Of a stretch of 64,000 nt of DNA, positions 46,111 through 54,803 are shown one piece after another. This DNA is from Chitinophaga fulva. GTDB lineage: Bacteria; Bacteroidota; Bacteroidia; Chitinophagales; Chitinophagaceae. Under the pieces are notes generated by a model. That model had not been told where the DNA came from and did not search any database. It saw only the letters and a program-made list of their open reading frames with translations. Location: positions 248,001 to 312,000 of the forward strand of contig NZ_JABBGC010000004.1 in NCBI RefSeq assembly GCF_012927205.1, written 5' to 3'. How positions within the stretch are numbered: position 1 is the first letter of the stretch; the number at the start of each line of letters is the position of its first letter. Made by a program: the position numbers and the translations under genes.

Positions 46111-46461
46111 ATGGAAGCAGTAGCTAAGCTGAATAATAATCCCACATCTACCCGCAAAATGCGTTTGCTGGCAGACTTAATCCGTGGTCTGGATGTGGAA
46201 AAGGCTTTGAATATTTTGAAGTTCCATCCAAAGCACCCCAGCGTTCCGTTGGAAAAACTGCTGGTATCCGCTATCGCAAACTGGAAAGTGAAGAATGAAG
46301 GTGCTCGGGTAGAAGATGCCAACCTGATCGTTAAAACTATCTTCGTTGACGGTGGCCGCACCCTGAAAAGAATGCGTCCCGCTCCACAAGGTAGAGGTTA
46401 CCGTATCCGCAAGAGAAGTAACCACGTTACGATTGTGGTGGATGGTAAAAATGCACAGTAA
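46111..46461 (+). CDS. rplV: 50S ribosomal protein L22
   Basis: A 116-residue L22 with a beta-hairpin lining the exit tunnel (around RTLKRMRPAPQGRGYRIRKR). The opening EAVAKLNNNPTSTRKMRLLA and LIRGLDVEKALNILKFHPK fit the family. Macrolide-resistance changes usually hit the hairpin; none is evident. Confidence 0.96.
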   Translation: MEAVAKLNNNPTSTRKMRLLADLIRGLDVEKALNILKFHPKHPSVPLEKLLVSAIANWKVKNEGARVEDANLIVKTIFVDGGRTLKRMRPAPQGRGYRIRKRSNHVTIVVDGKNAQ

Positions 46462-46522
46462 GCGTTTCATACCAAAGAGATATAAATTAAAACTATTAAA
46501 CTAATAGACAAATAACCGAAAC

Positions 46523-47311
46523 ATGGGTCAGAAAACAAATCCTATTGGTAACAGGTTAGGTATCATCAGAGGATGGGACTCTAATTGGTATGGCAGCAAA
46601 AAAGATTTTGCGACCAAACTGATCGAAGACAACAAGATCAGAACTTATCTGAATGCCCGCATCAACAAAGGCGGCATCTCCAGAGTTGTGATTGAAAGAA
46701 CTTTAGGTAAGTTGATCGTCACTGTGCATACTTCCAAACCAGGTATCATCATAGGTAAAGGTGGTAACGAAGTTGATCGTATCAAGGAAGAACTGAAAAA
46801 ACTGACTGGTAAAGAAGACGTACAGATCAATATTCTCGAAATCCGCCGTCCAGAAATGGATGCTAACATCGTTGCTGAAACTATCGCTAAACAAATTGAA
46901 AGCCGTATCAACTACAAACGTGCTATCAAAATGGCGATCGCTACTGCACTGAGAATGGGAGCAGAGGGTATCAAAATTAAAGTAAGCGGCCGTCTGGGTG
47001 GTGCTGAAATCGCTCGTGCGGAAGAAGTGAAACAAGGTCGTGTTCCCCTGCATACTTATCGCATGGACATCGACTACGCTTCCCTGTTCGCACTGACTGT
47101 ATACGGTAAAATCGGTATCAAAGTATGGATCTGTAAAGGTGAAGTACTGGGTAAACGCGATCTGAACCCGAACGTGCTGACTGGCAAAGAAGGTGATAAC
47201 CGCGGTGGTGGACGTGAACACGGTGGAGAAAGAAGAGAACACGGCGAAAGAAGAGATCATCGCGGTGGTGACAGAAGAGGCGGTGAAAACCGTGGCGGTG
47301 GCCGCAGATAA
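46523..47311 (+). CDS. rpsC: 30S ribosomal protein S3 with Arg/Gly/His-rich tail
   Basis: A 262-residue S3. The KH-2 domain carries KPGIIIGKGGNEVDRIKEEL, and the C-terminal domain ends in the standard sequence KVWICKGEVLGKRDL. Past that, the last 40 residues (GGGREHGGERREHGERRDHR and similar) form a low-complexity RG/RE/RH tail that is not in most S3 proteins; its role is unknown. It is likely a phylum-linked extension. Confidence 0.96.
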   Translation: MGQKTNPIGNRLGIIRGWDSNWYGSKKDFATKLIEDNKIRTYLNARINKGGISRVVIERTLGKLIVTVHTSKPGIIIGKGGNEVDRIKEELKKLTGKEDVQINILEIRRPEMDANIVAETIAKQIESRINYKRAIKMAIATALRMGAEGIKIKVSGRLGGAEIARAEEVKQGRVPLHTYRMDIDYASLFALTVYGKIGIKVWICKGEVLGKRDLNPNVLTGKEGDNRGGGREHGGERREHGERRDHRGGDRRGGENRGGGRR

Positions 47312-47366
47312 TCCCTGCAGGCATAGCAAACATTAACAATTACTATTAACATTAACAATACAGACG

Positions 47367-47786
47367 ATGTTACAGCCAAAAAGAGTGAAACATAGGAAGA
47401 TGCACAAAGGCCGCATCAAAGGGAACGCTAAAAGAGGCGCTACCCTCTCCTTTGGTACATTCGGTCTTAAAGCATTAGAACCTAAGTGGATCACTGACCG
47501 GCAGATCGAAGCTGCCCGTGTCGCCCTCACCAGACACATGAAACGTGAAGGTAACGTATGGATCCGCATATTCCCTGACAAACCTATCACTGCCAAACCT
47601 CTGGAAGTGAGGATGGGTAAAGGTAAAGGTGCTCCAGACCATTGGGCAGCAGTAGTAAAACCAGGTAGAATTTTATTTGAAGCTGATGGCGTTCCCTTAC
47701 AGGTAGCGAAAGAAGCGATGGAACTCGCAGCACAGAAACTGCCCATCAAAGTAAAATTTGTAACCAGCCGCGACTACGTTGCTTAA
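47367..47786 (+). CDS. rplP: 50S ribosomal protein L16
   Basis: A 139-residue L16, contacting the A site and the 5S rRNA region. MLQPKRVKHRKMHKGRIKGN and RVALTRHMKREGNVWIRIFP are hallmarks. A hairpin follows at 47810. Confidence 0.96.
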   Translation: MLQPKRVKHRKMHKGRIKGNAKRGATLSFGTFGLKALEPKWITDRQIEAARVALTRHMKREGNVWIRIFPDKPITAKPLEVRMGKGKGAPDHWAAVVKPGRILFEADGVPLQVAKEAMELAAQKLPIKVKFVTSRDYVA

Positions 47787-47851
47787 TTACTATCAATCAC
47801 TAATATACCCCGTTTACCGCTCACGCTGTAAACGGACCAAATAAAATACAA

Positions 47852-48052
47852 ATGGCAAAAGAAAAGCTGGATCTGAACGGCCTGAGCATTCAGGATCTCC
47901 AGGAGAAAATCTCTGCGGAAGAGCTGCGCCTGAAGAAAATGAAATTCGGTCATGCAATTACACCCATCGAAAATCCCATGAGCATCCGCTCTGTGAGACG
48001 CGATATCGCTCGTATGCAAACCGAACTGCGTAAAAAACAACTGGGCTTCTAA
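47852..48052 (+). CDS. rpmC: 50S ribosomal protein L29
   Basis: A 66-residue L29 at the tunnel exit. The helical sequence LSIQDLQEKISAEELRLKKM and IRSVRRDIARMQTELRKK fit the family. Confidence 0.95.
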   Translation: MAKEKLDLNGLSIQDLQEKISAEELRLKKMKFGHAITPIENPMSIRSVRRDIARMQTELRKKQLGF

Positions 48053-48102
48053 GCATTCGTATAACAAAATTTACCTCCCCGGAGGATTAAATACTTTCAA
48101 CA

Positions 48103-48363
48103 ATGACGACCGAAAGACAATTAAGAAAAACCAGGATTGGTGTGGTGGCCAGCAACAAAATGGATAAAACCATTACTGTTAAGGTGGAACGTAAAGTGAA
48201 GCACCCTATCTATGGTAAATTCGTTAAAAAAACTACCAAGTTCATGGCGCACGACGATAAAAACGAGTGCAGCATCGGTGATACCGTGAAAATCGCGGAA
48301 ACCCGCCCTCTGAGCAAAAACAAATGCTGGAGATTGGTAGAAATTATCGAAAAAGTAAAATAA
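48103..48363 (+). CDS. rpsQ: 30S ribosomal protein S17
   Basis: An 86-residue S17, an OB-fold primary binder of 16S rRNA. KTRIGVVASNKMDKTITVKV and GDTVKIAETRPLSKNKCWRL are diagnostic. A CCGG-stem hairpin lies in the 71 bases before rplN. Confidence 0.96.
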   Translation: MTTERQLRKTRIGVVASNKMDKTITVKVERKVKHPIYGKFVKKTTKFMAHDDKNECSIGDTVKIAETRPLSKNKCWRLVEIIEKVK

Positions 48364-48434
48364 TTTATCAAGTGTTTCAAGCTGCTGCCGGCTTACCCGG
48401 CTTCAGCCGCTGATTAAACAACAAACTCATTACG

Positions 48435-48803
48435 ATGATACAACAAGAATCAAGACTGAGTGTAGCTGATAACAGCGGTGCAAAAGAAGTACTTTGCATC
48501 CGCGTGCTGGGCAACTCCGGTCAGGACTACGCTAAAGTAGGTGATAAAATTGTGGTTACTGTAAAGGACGCGATTCCTGGCGGTGGTGCTAAGAAAGGTA
48601 TGGTTACCAAAGCGGTAATCGTAAGAACCAAAAACAAATTACGCCGTAAAGACGGTTCCTATATCCGTTTCGACGATAACGCGGTTGTACTGCTTAATAA
48701 CTCAGACGAACCACGCGGTACCCGTATTTTCGGTCCGGTTGCCCGTGAACTGAGAGACAAGGGTTATATGAAAATTATCTCCCTCGCTCCTGAGGTATTA
48801 TAA
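48435..48803 (+). CDS. rplN: 50S ribosomal protein L14
   Basis: A 122-residue L14, at the subunit interface. MIQQESRLSVADNSGAKEVL and IRFDDNAVVLLNNSDEPRGT are standard. It is the last gene before a terminator-like inverted repeat and an internal promoter. Confidence 0.97.
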   Translation: MIQQESRLSVADNSGAKEVLCIRVLGNSGQDYAKVGDKIVVTVKDAIPGGGAKKGMVTKAVIVRTKNKLRRKDGSYIRFDDNAVVLLNNSDEPRGTRIFGPVARELRDKGYMKIISLAPEVL

Positions 48804-48812
48804 GATTTTGAG

Positions 48813-48868
48813 ATTTTGGGATTTCGGAATTTGGCGATTTAGATCAAAAAATTCGTAAATCCCAAAAT
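48813..48868 (+). terminator. inverted repeat between rplN and rplX
   Basis: Two 20-base arms (48813-48832, 48849-48868) pair with two mismatches around a 16-base loop. A promoter box TATCTTTG follows at 48883. The pair could act as an attenuator plus restart inside the operon. Confidence 0.6.
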
Positions 48869-48882
48869 TTGTAAATATTTCT

Positions 48883-48890
48883 TATCTTTG
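48883..48890 (+). promoter_or_regulatory. internal promoter box TATCTTTG before rplX
   Basis: A perfect -7 box, followed by CAGCCC, 80 bases before the rplX ATG; spacing to the nearest TTTG upstream (48868-48871) is only 11 bases, so the -33 element is uncertain. Confidence 0.5.
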
Positions 48891-48970
48891 CAGCCCGTTT
48901 GCAAAACGAGACAAAACATTAATCAAGCGAAACAACTGTTTCGCTTGGCGTTTATAAATAAATCAAAGTG

Positions 48971-49309
48971 ATGAAAACTAGATTTAAGCCTAAATTCAAC
49001 ATTAAGAAGGGCGACCTGGTTGCGGTGATTGCCGGCGACGACAAGGACAGGACCAAAGCACGCAAAGTGCTGGAAGTTCACCCTGAACAAGGCCGCGTTC
49101 TTGTAGAAGGCGTTAACATTATTACCAAGCATACCAAGCCTACTGCTCAGAACACCAAAGGTGGTATCGTTAAGCAGGAAGCTCCGATTGCTATCTCCAA
49201 CGTGATGCTGTGGGATGCCAAAGCAGGTAAACCTACCCGTGTGAACAGACAGCGGGAAAACGGTAAATTAATTCGTATCGCTAAAAAATCAGGGGAGGTA
49301 ATTAAATAA
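48971..49309 (+). CDS. rplX: 50S ribosomal protein L24
   Basis: A 112-residue L24, an assembly initiator with a KOW motif in KKGDLVAVIAGDDKDRTKA, then VLEVHPEQGRVLVEGVNII. I start at 48971; a GTG is present just before it. Its stop overlaps the rplE start (TAATG at 49307-49311), so the two are translationally coupled. Confidence 0.95.
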   Translation: MKTRFKPKFNIKKGDLVAVIAGDDKDRTKARKVLEVHPEQGRVLVEGVNIITKHTKPTAQNTKGGIVKQEAPIAISNVMLWDAKAGKPTRVNRQRENGKLIRIAKKSGEVIK

Positions 49310-49884
49310 TGGCAAACTCTAAATATACTCCAAGACTGCAGAAAAAATACTTAGACGAGGTAGCTCCTGCACTGATGAAGAAATTCAACTACAAAAGTGT
49401 AATGCAGGTTCCCCGTCTGGTGAAAATTTGCCTGAACCAGGGTATCAATGGCGCCGTTGGTGATAAAAAACTGGTTGACATCGCTGTAGATGAAATGACC
49501 CGTATCTCCGGCCAGAAAGCTGTTGCCACCATGTCCAAAAAAGATATCTCAAACTTTAAACTGAGAAAAAACATGCCTATTGGCGCCCGCGTAACACTGC
49601 GCAGCACCAACATGTTTGACTTCCTGGACCGCCTGGTTTCTGTTTCCCTGCCTCGTGTACGTGACTTCAAAGGTATCAACGAAAAAGCTTTCGACGGTCG
49701 CGGTAACTACACTATGGGTATCACCGAACAAATCATCTTCCCTGAGATCGATATCGATAAAGTAACCAAAATGTCCGGTATGGATATTACTTTCGTTACT
49801 ACGGCTAAAACCAACGAAGAAGCTTACGAGCTGCTGAAAGAAATGGGTATGCCGTTCAGGAACATGAAAAAAGATAATCAGTAA
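49309..49884 (+). CDS. rplE: 50S ribosomal protein L5
   Basis: A 191-residue L5 that binds 5S rRNA. KYTPRLQKKYLDEVAPALM, then VCLNQGI-type block (VKICLNQGINGAVGDKKL) and RNMFDFLDRLVSVSLPRVRD, shown by DRLVSVSLPRVRDFKG, are standard. It overlaps rplX by one base. Confidence 0.96.
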   Translation: MANSKYTPRLQKKYLDEVAPALMKKFNYKSVMQVPRLVKICLNQGINGAVGDKKLVDIAVDEMTRISGQKAVATMSKKDISNFKLRKNMPIGARVTLRSTNMFDFLDRLVSVSLPRVRDFKGINEKAFDGRGNYTMGITEQIIFPEIDIDKVTKMSGMDITFVTTAKTNEEAYELLKEMGMPFRNMKKDNQ

Positions 49885-49904
49885 ATCGAAACGATAATAT
49901 AATT

Positions 49905-50174
49905 ATGGCAAAAGAATCCGTAAAAGCCAGACAAAGGAAAAGAGAAGCCATGGTAGCAAGATTCGCTGAAAAGCGCGCTGCCCTGAAAGCTGCCGGTGAC
50001 TACGCTGCACTGGATCAACTTCCTAAAAACGCTTCTCCTGTTCGTCTGAAAAACAGATGCCAGCTGACCGGTCGTCCTAAAGGATACATGCGTCACTTCG
50101 GCCTCTGCAGGAACATGTTCCGCGACCTGGCTCTCGCAGGCAAAATCCCTGGTGTAACTAAAGCCAGCTGGTAA
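49905..50174 (+). CDS. rpsN: 30S ribosomal protein S14
   Basis: An 89-residue S14 of the zinc-free long type: it lacks the CxxC pair of short forms. The signatures KESVKARQRKREAMVARFAE and NRCQLTGRPKGYMRHFGLCR are present. An AT-rich hairpin with 13-base arms follows at 50180. Confidence 0.95.
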   Translation: MAKESVKARQRKREAMVARFAEKRAALKAAGDYAALDQLPKNASPVRLKNRCQLTGRPKGYMRHFGLCRNMFRDLALAGKIPGVTKASW

Positions 50175-50179
50175 TTCCA

Positions 50180-50209
50180 TTTCAATATTTAATTATTTAA
50201 ATATTGAAA
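50180..50209 (+). promoter_or_regulatory. 13-bp perfect inverted repeat between rpsN and rpsH
   Basis: TTTCAATATTTAA / TTAAATATTGAAA around TTAT. All A/T except two pairs; no U-run, so not a typical terminator. Confidence 0.5.
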
Positions 50210-50281
50210 TAAAAAGTTATTTGATTCCCATCTTTTTCGATTGGATATCGCATTGTAAACATTATTCAAACTATTTAAACA

Positions 50282-50680
50282 ATGGTTACTGATCCAATAG
50301 CAGACTTCCTGACTAGAATCCGGAACGCGCAAATGGCCACCCACAGGATCGTGGAAATCCCGGCTTCCAAGCTGAAAAAACGCATTACAGAAATTCTGTA
50401 CGATAAAGGTTATATCCTGAAGTACAAATTCGAAGAGGACAACAAACAAGGTGTTATCAAAATAGCCCTGAAATACGATCCTCAGACGAAAGAACCCGCT
50501 ATTAAAGAACTGCAACGCATCAGCCGTCCAGGTCTGCGTCAGTACGCTAAACCAGAAGAGTTTAAGCGTGTTAAAAACGGGCTCGGCGTGGCTATCATCT
50601 CCACCTCCAAAGGCGTAATGACCGATAAAGAAGCTAAAGCTCAAAACGTAGGCGGCGAAGTAGTTTGCTACGTTTACTAA
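50282..50680 (+). CDS. rpsH: 30S ribosomal protein S8
   Basis: A 132-residue S8, a primary 16S rRNA binder. MVTDPIADFLTRIRNAQMAT and the C-terminal block GLGVAIISTSKGVMTDKEAK are diagnostic. S8 represses the spc operon in enteric bacteria by binding near rplE; no matching site could be assigned here. A strong hairpin follows at 50687. Confidence 0.96.
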   Translation: MVTDPIADFLTRIRNAQMATHRIVEIPASKLKKRITEILYDKGYILKYKFEEDNKQGVIKIALKYDPQTKEPAIKELQRISRPGLRQYAKPEEFKRVKNGLGVAIISTSKGVMTDKEAKAQNVGGEVVCYVY

Positions 50681-50686
50681 TATATT

Positions 50687-50717
50687 GGCTTACAGGGACT
50701 TCTGGTCCCGGTAAGCC
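50687..50717 (+). promoter_or_regulatory. hairpin between rpsH and rplF
   Basis: GGCTTAC-A-GGGAC, TTCTG loop, GTCCC-G-GTAAGCC: a two-part stem of 12 pairs with a single A/G mismatch between parts. No U-run. Confidence 0.6.
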
Positions 50718-50808
50718 CAAACGGTTATCTGACAATTAAGCTTTCTATACGGCGCTGAACACGGATAACTGCAGAAACAACTATCAAAAATATACTTAAA
50801 CTCAAGTT

Positions 50809-51363
50809 ATGTCACGTATAGGTAAAGCTCCTATCAAATTGGCCAGCGGTGTTACTGTTACTGTTTCCCCGGCTAATGAAGTTACTGTTAAAGGTCCTAA
50901 AGGTGAACTGAAAAGATCCATCGACAGAGACCTGAAAGTAGAAGTGAAAGACGGAGTATTGACTGTAACACGTCCTACAGATCAGATCCGTCACAAAGCG
51001 CTGCACGGTCTGACCCGCGCACTGATCGCCAACATGGTGGCCGGTGTAACTGACGGTTTCAAAAAACAACTCGAACTGGTTGGTGTGGGTTACAAAGCGG
51101 CTAACAATGGTCAGCTGCTGGACCTGTCTCTGGGTTACTCCCACAACATCGTGATCGAAATTCCAAAAGAATTGAAAGTGGCTACCCTGACTGAAAAAGG
51201 TCAGAACCCTAAAATTATGCTGGAAGGTACCGATAACCAATTGCTGGGCCAGGTAGCGGCTAAAATCCGCAGCCTGCGCAAACCTGAACCGTACAAAGGT
51301 AAAGGTGTTCGCTACAGTGATGAAGTGGTTCGTAAGAAAGCTGGTAAGTCAGCAGGTAAATAA
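50809..51363 (+). CDS. rplF: 50S ribosomal protein L6
   Basis: A 184-residue L6 with two repeated domains; MSRIGKAPIKLASGVTVTVS and the C-terminal PEPYKGKGVRYSDEVVRKKA are standard. It helps form the factor-binding site. Confidence 0.96.
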   Translation: MSRIGKAPIKLASGVTVTVSPANEVTVKGPKGELKRSIDRDLKVEVKDGVLTVTRPTDQIRHKALHGLTRALIANMVAGVTDGFKKQLELVGVGYKAANNGQLLDLSLGYSHNIVIEIPKELKVATLTEKGQNPKIMLEGTDNQLLGQVAAKIRSLRKPEPYKGKGVRYSDEVVRKKAGKSAGK

Positions 51364-51372
51364 TTTTTAACT

Positions 51373-51400
51373 AGCTAATCAGCCCCCCGGCTGGTTAGCT
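51373..51400 (+). promoter_or_regulatory. hairpin between rplF and rplR
   Basis: AGCTAATCAGCC / GGCTGGTTAGCT (one G-U pair) with a CCCC loop; a second small one (ATCCCG / CGGGAT) follows. Between them they fill most of the 85-base gap. Confidence 0.6.
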
Positions 51401-51448
51401 GGTTTTAACATATCCCGGCAGCATCGGGATAATAAAATAAAACTCACA

Positions 51449-51802
51449 ATGAGCACAAAAGTTAGCAGAAGGGAAAAGATCCGCTACCGCATCCGTAAAA
51501 AGATCTCCGGTACTGCAGGAATACCAAGATTATCTGTATTTCGCAGCAACAGCGATATCTATGTACAGCTGATCGATGATACCAACGGTACTACCCTGGC
51601 ATCCGCTTCTTCCCGTGATAAAGATATCAAAGCGCAATCCGGTACCAAATCCGAGAAATCCAAACTGGTAGGTATGGCCCTGGCTCAGAAAGCCACCGCT
51701 TTAGGCCTCACCACTTGTGTTTTCGACAGAAGCGGGTATTTATACCATGGCCGCATTAAAAGTGTAGCTGACGGAGCAAGAGAAGGTGGTCTCCAGTTTT
51801 AA
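51449..51802 (+). CDS. rplR: 50S ribosomal protein L18
   Basis: A 117-residue L18, binding 5S rRNA. SRREKIRYRIRKKISGTAGI and the C-terminal YHGRIKSVADGAREGGLQF are diagnostic. Confidence 0.95.
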   Translation: MSTKVSRREKIRYRIRKKISGTAGIPRLSVFRSNSDIYVQLIDDTNGTTLASASSRDKDIKAQSGTKSEKSKLVGMALAQKATALGLTTCVFDRSGYLYHGRIKSVADGAREGGLQF

Positions 51803-51853
51803 TTCCTGGGTCCTAATTTTATCATTCTGAACAAGTAATTCTTATAAAATAAA

Positions 51854-52372
51854 ATGGCAAAGAATTCATTCAATAAAGTAAAGGCCGGTGATCTGGAGCT
51901 GAAAGAAAAAGTAGTGGCGATCAACCGTGTTACCAAAACCACCAAAGGCGGTCGTACTTTCAGTTTTTCCGCACTGGTAGTAGTAGGTAATGAAAACGGC
52001 GTGGTAGGTCATGGCCTTGGTAAAGCTAAAGAAGTACAGCAGGCTATCACCAAAGGTATAGACGATGCTAAAAAGAACCTGATCAAGGTTCCTGTTATGC
52101 ACGGTACTATCCCTCACGATCAGTTCGCGAAAGAAGGCGCTGCCAAAGTATTGATCAAACCGGCTGCTCACGGTACCGGTGTGATCGCGGGTGGTTCTAT
52201 GCGTGCAGTACTGGAAAGCGCAGGCGTTACTGACGTACTGGCTAAATCCCTGGGTTCTGCCAACCCTCACAACGTGGTGAAAGCTACTTTCAAAGCACTG
52301 GGCCTGTTACGCGAACCAATCAGCGTAGCTAGAACCAGAACCGTTTCCCTGAAGAAAGTTTTCAACGGTTAA
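51854..52372 (+). CDS. rpsE: 30S ribosomal protein S5
   Basis: A 172-residue S5, at the mRNA entry and decoding region. The double-stranded RNA-binding part (VVAINRVTKTTKGGRTFSFS) and the C-terminal ribosomal S5 fold (GTGVIAGGSMRAVLESAGV) are present. Confidence 0.96.
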   Translation: MAKNSFNKVKAGDLELKEKVVAINRVTKTTKGGRTFSFSALVVVGNENGVVGHGLGKAKEVQQAITKGIDDAKKNLIKVPVMHGTIPHDQFAKEGAAKVLIKPAAHGTGVIAGGSMRAVLESAGVTDVLAKSLGSANPHNVVKATFKALGLLREPISVARTRTVSLKKVFNG

Positions 52373-52473
52373 TCTCCTTCCAGGCGATCATCCAATGTAA
52401 ACATATACCTCCGGGATATATTGATACTCATTATTAACAATTAAATTACTCCGCCTTCAGCGGATAGGGATTT

Positions 52474-52659
52474 ATGGCAAAGATTAAGATCACTCAAGTG
52501 AAAAGTGGTATTGACCGTCCTGAAAGGCAGAAACTGACCTTGAAGGCACTGGGCCTGACTAAAATGAACGCTACTGTTGAAGTAGAGGCAACTCCTCAGG
52601 TCCTGGGAATGGTTCGTAAAGTTGATCATCTGGTAAAAGTAGAAACAGTTAACGCTTAA
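52474..52659 (+). CDS. rpmD: 50S ribosomal protein L30
   Basis: A 61-residue L30 of the large subunit. KIKITQVKSGIDRPERQKL and TLKALGLTKMNATVEVEATP match the short bacterial type. Confidence 0.93.
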   Translation: MAKIKITQVKSGIDRPERQKLTLKALGLTKMNATVEVEATPQVLGMVRKVDHLVKVETVNA

Positions 52660-52788
52660 TAATTAAGTAACACTGCTGTGGGATTGTCTGCTGATAATCT
52701 TACTTTTACATTTGTAACTTTACAAAGTCATACTTTTTACAATTACATGCGAGCGGTTAATTTCCGCGTAAGTAAAAACAATTAAATT

Positions 52789-53235
52789 ATGAATCTGCAT
52801 TCATTAAAGCCTGCTAAAGGCGCCGTACATAAAGAAAAACGTCTCGGACGTGGTGAGGCTTCCGGTAAAGGTGGTACTTCTACAAAAGGTAACAAAGGTA
52901 TCCAACAACGCGCCGGTTACGCCAGCAAAAGAGGCTTTGAAGGTGGCCAGATGCCAATCCAGCGCCGTATGCCTAAACGCGGTTTCAAAAACAACAACCG
53001 CGAGGAATACACCATCTTCAACCTGGGTCAGATTGACCACTTAGTTGAAAAATATGGCCTGCAGGAATTCAACCTCGAAAACCTGTACATGAATGGCCTG
53101 GTGAACCGGACAGCTAAAGTTAAAATTCTGGCTAACGGTGAACTGAAATCCAAGGTGACTGTTAAAGTAAACGCTATCAGCGAAAAAGCTAAACAGGCCA
53201 TCGAATCAACAGGTGGATCAGTAGAACTGGTATAA
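52789..53235 (+). CDS. rplO: 50S ribosomal protein L15
   Basis: A 148-residue L15, late in assembly. The Gly-rich N-terminal part (KRLGRGEASGKGGTSTKGNK) and the globular end (ILANGELKSKVTVKVNAISE) are standard. It leads directly to secY 78 bases later. Confidence 0.95.
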   Translation: MNLHSLKPAKGAVHKEKRLGRGEASGKGGTSTKGNKGIQQRAGYASKRGFEGGQMPIQRRMPKRGFKNNNREEYTIFNLGQIDHLVEKYGLQEFNLENLYMNGLVNRTAKVKILANGELKSKVTVKVNAISEKAKQAIESTGGSVELV

Positions 53236-53313
53236 GACTTTACGACTGAGGAGACGCCTACGGAGTAGTGCGTCTTTTCATATTTAATAGCGCTATTAAA
53301 CCTTTATCTTCCT

Positions 53314-54654
53314 GTGAAGAAATTTATCGAAACGATTAAGAACATCTGGAGTATCGAGGATCTGCGTAATCGCATCTTAACTACCCTGCTCCTGGTCCTC
53401 ATTTACCGTGTTGGATCTTATATAGCCTTGCCCGGTATTGATGCAAACGCGCTCAGCAACTTTGAAAAAAATTCTAACCAGGGCATTCTGGGGCTGGTAA
53501 ACATGTTTGCCGGCGGATCGTTTTCAAGAGCCTCTATTTTTGCGTTGGGTATCATGCCCTACATCTCCGCTTCCATTGCTATTCAGTTGCTGACCATAGC
53601 AGTACCTTATTTCCAGAAACTGCAGAAGGAAGGTGAAAGCGGCCGCAAAAAAATCAACCAGTATACCCGCATACTTACTGTGGTGGTAACCGGATTCCAG
53701 GCAAGTGCTTACGTAGCTTATCTCCGTAATCAGTCAGGTGGCGCTATTATTCCAGAATACGGAACCTTCTTTTTCTGGCTCTCTACCACTATCGTCCTCA
53801 CTGCAGGTACCCTGTTCGTGATGTGGCTCGGTGAAAAGATCACAGATAAAGGTATTGGTAACGGTACTTCCATTATCATCATGATGGGCATCCTCGCCCG
53901 CCTCCCACAAGCCCTGATCGGGGAATTCTCCTCTAAAGTGGCTGGCTCCGGCGGTCCGATCCTCTTCCTGATCGAAATCGCGGTGTTTATCATGATCACC
54001 GTGGGCCTTATCCTGCTCGTTCAGGGTACCCGGAAAATTCCCGTTAACTACGCAAAACGTATTGTGGGCAACAAACAATACGGCGGAGTTCGCCAGTTCA
54101 TTCCCCTCAAGGTGAATGCTGCCGGTGTAATGCCGATCATCTTTGCCCAGGCTATTATGTTCATCCCTGCTACGGCTATCGGTTTCGCTACCAGCTCTGA
54201 AAGCGCTTCCGGTTTCGTTCGTATCTTCAGCGACCACACTAATGGCTGGTACAACCTGATCTACGCTGTTCTCGTGATTGTATTTACTTATTTCTATACT
54301 GCGCTGATTTTCAACCCCACCCAGATGGCGGATGAAATGAAACGCAACAATGGCTTCGTTCCTGGTGTTAAACCCGGAAAAGCTACTGCCGATTATATCG
54401 GTGCTGTAATGGACCGCATTACCCTCCCGGGAGCATTTTTCCTGGCACTCGTGGGTATCATGCCAGGCCTGGCAGCTGCCTTCAAGATTAACAGCAACTT
54501 CGCCACCTTCTTCGGTGGTACGTCCCTCCTCATCATGGTAGGGGTTATCCTGGACACGCTGCAACAGATCGAAAGCCAGCTCCTGATGCGCCACTACGAT
54601 GGCCTCATGAGCACCGGCCGCATCAAGGGCAGAACTGCCCCGGCTAATGCTTAA
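53314..54654 (+). CDS. secY: preprotein translocase channel subunit SecY
   Basis: A 446-residue SecY with ten predicted membrane helices and the plug/channel sequence around GGSFSRASIFALGIMPYISA. The start is GTG (53314), giving the usual MKKFIETIKNIWSIEDLRNR. It forms the protein-export channel with SecE and SecG. Confidence 0.97.
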   Translation: MKKFIETIKNIWSIEDLRNRILTTLLLVLIYRVGSYIALPGIDANALSNFEKNSNQGILGLVNMFAGGSFSRASIFALGIMPYISASIAIQLLTIAVPYFQKLQKEGESGRKKINQYTRILTVVVTGFQASAYVAYLRNQSGGAIIPEYGTFFFWLSTTIVLTAGTLFVMWLGEKITDKGIGNGTSIIIMMGILARLPQALIGEFSSKVAGSGGPILFLIEIAVFIMITVGLILLVQGTRKIPVNYAKRIVGNKQYGGVRQFIPLKVNAAGVMPIIFAQAIMFIPATAIGFATSSESASGFVRIFSDHTNGWYNLIYAVLVIVFTYFYTALIFNPTQMADEMKRNNGFVPGVKPGKATADYIGAVMDRITLPGAFFLALVGIMPGLAAAFKINSNFATFFGGTSLLIMVGVILDTLQQIESQLLMRHYDGLMSTGRIKGRTAPANA

Positions 54655-54803
54655 ATGATTGTTCGCCCGGTGCCCCGCGGTACCAGATGCGACAAACGCA
54701 ATAAAATAGCCACAAGAGCTTTCACGCTTTGGTGGCTATTATATTTTGTTAAGGCCGTCAATCGCCCCGTAAAAAGGGCCGGACTGCTAAAAGCTTACTA
54801 AAG

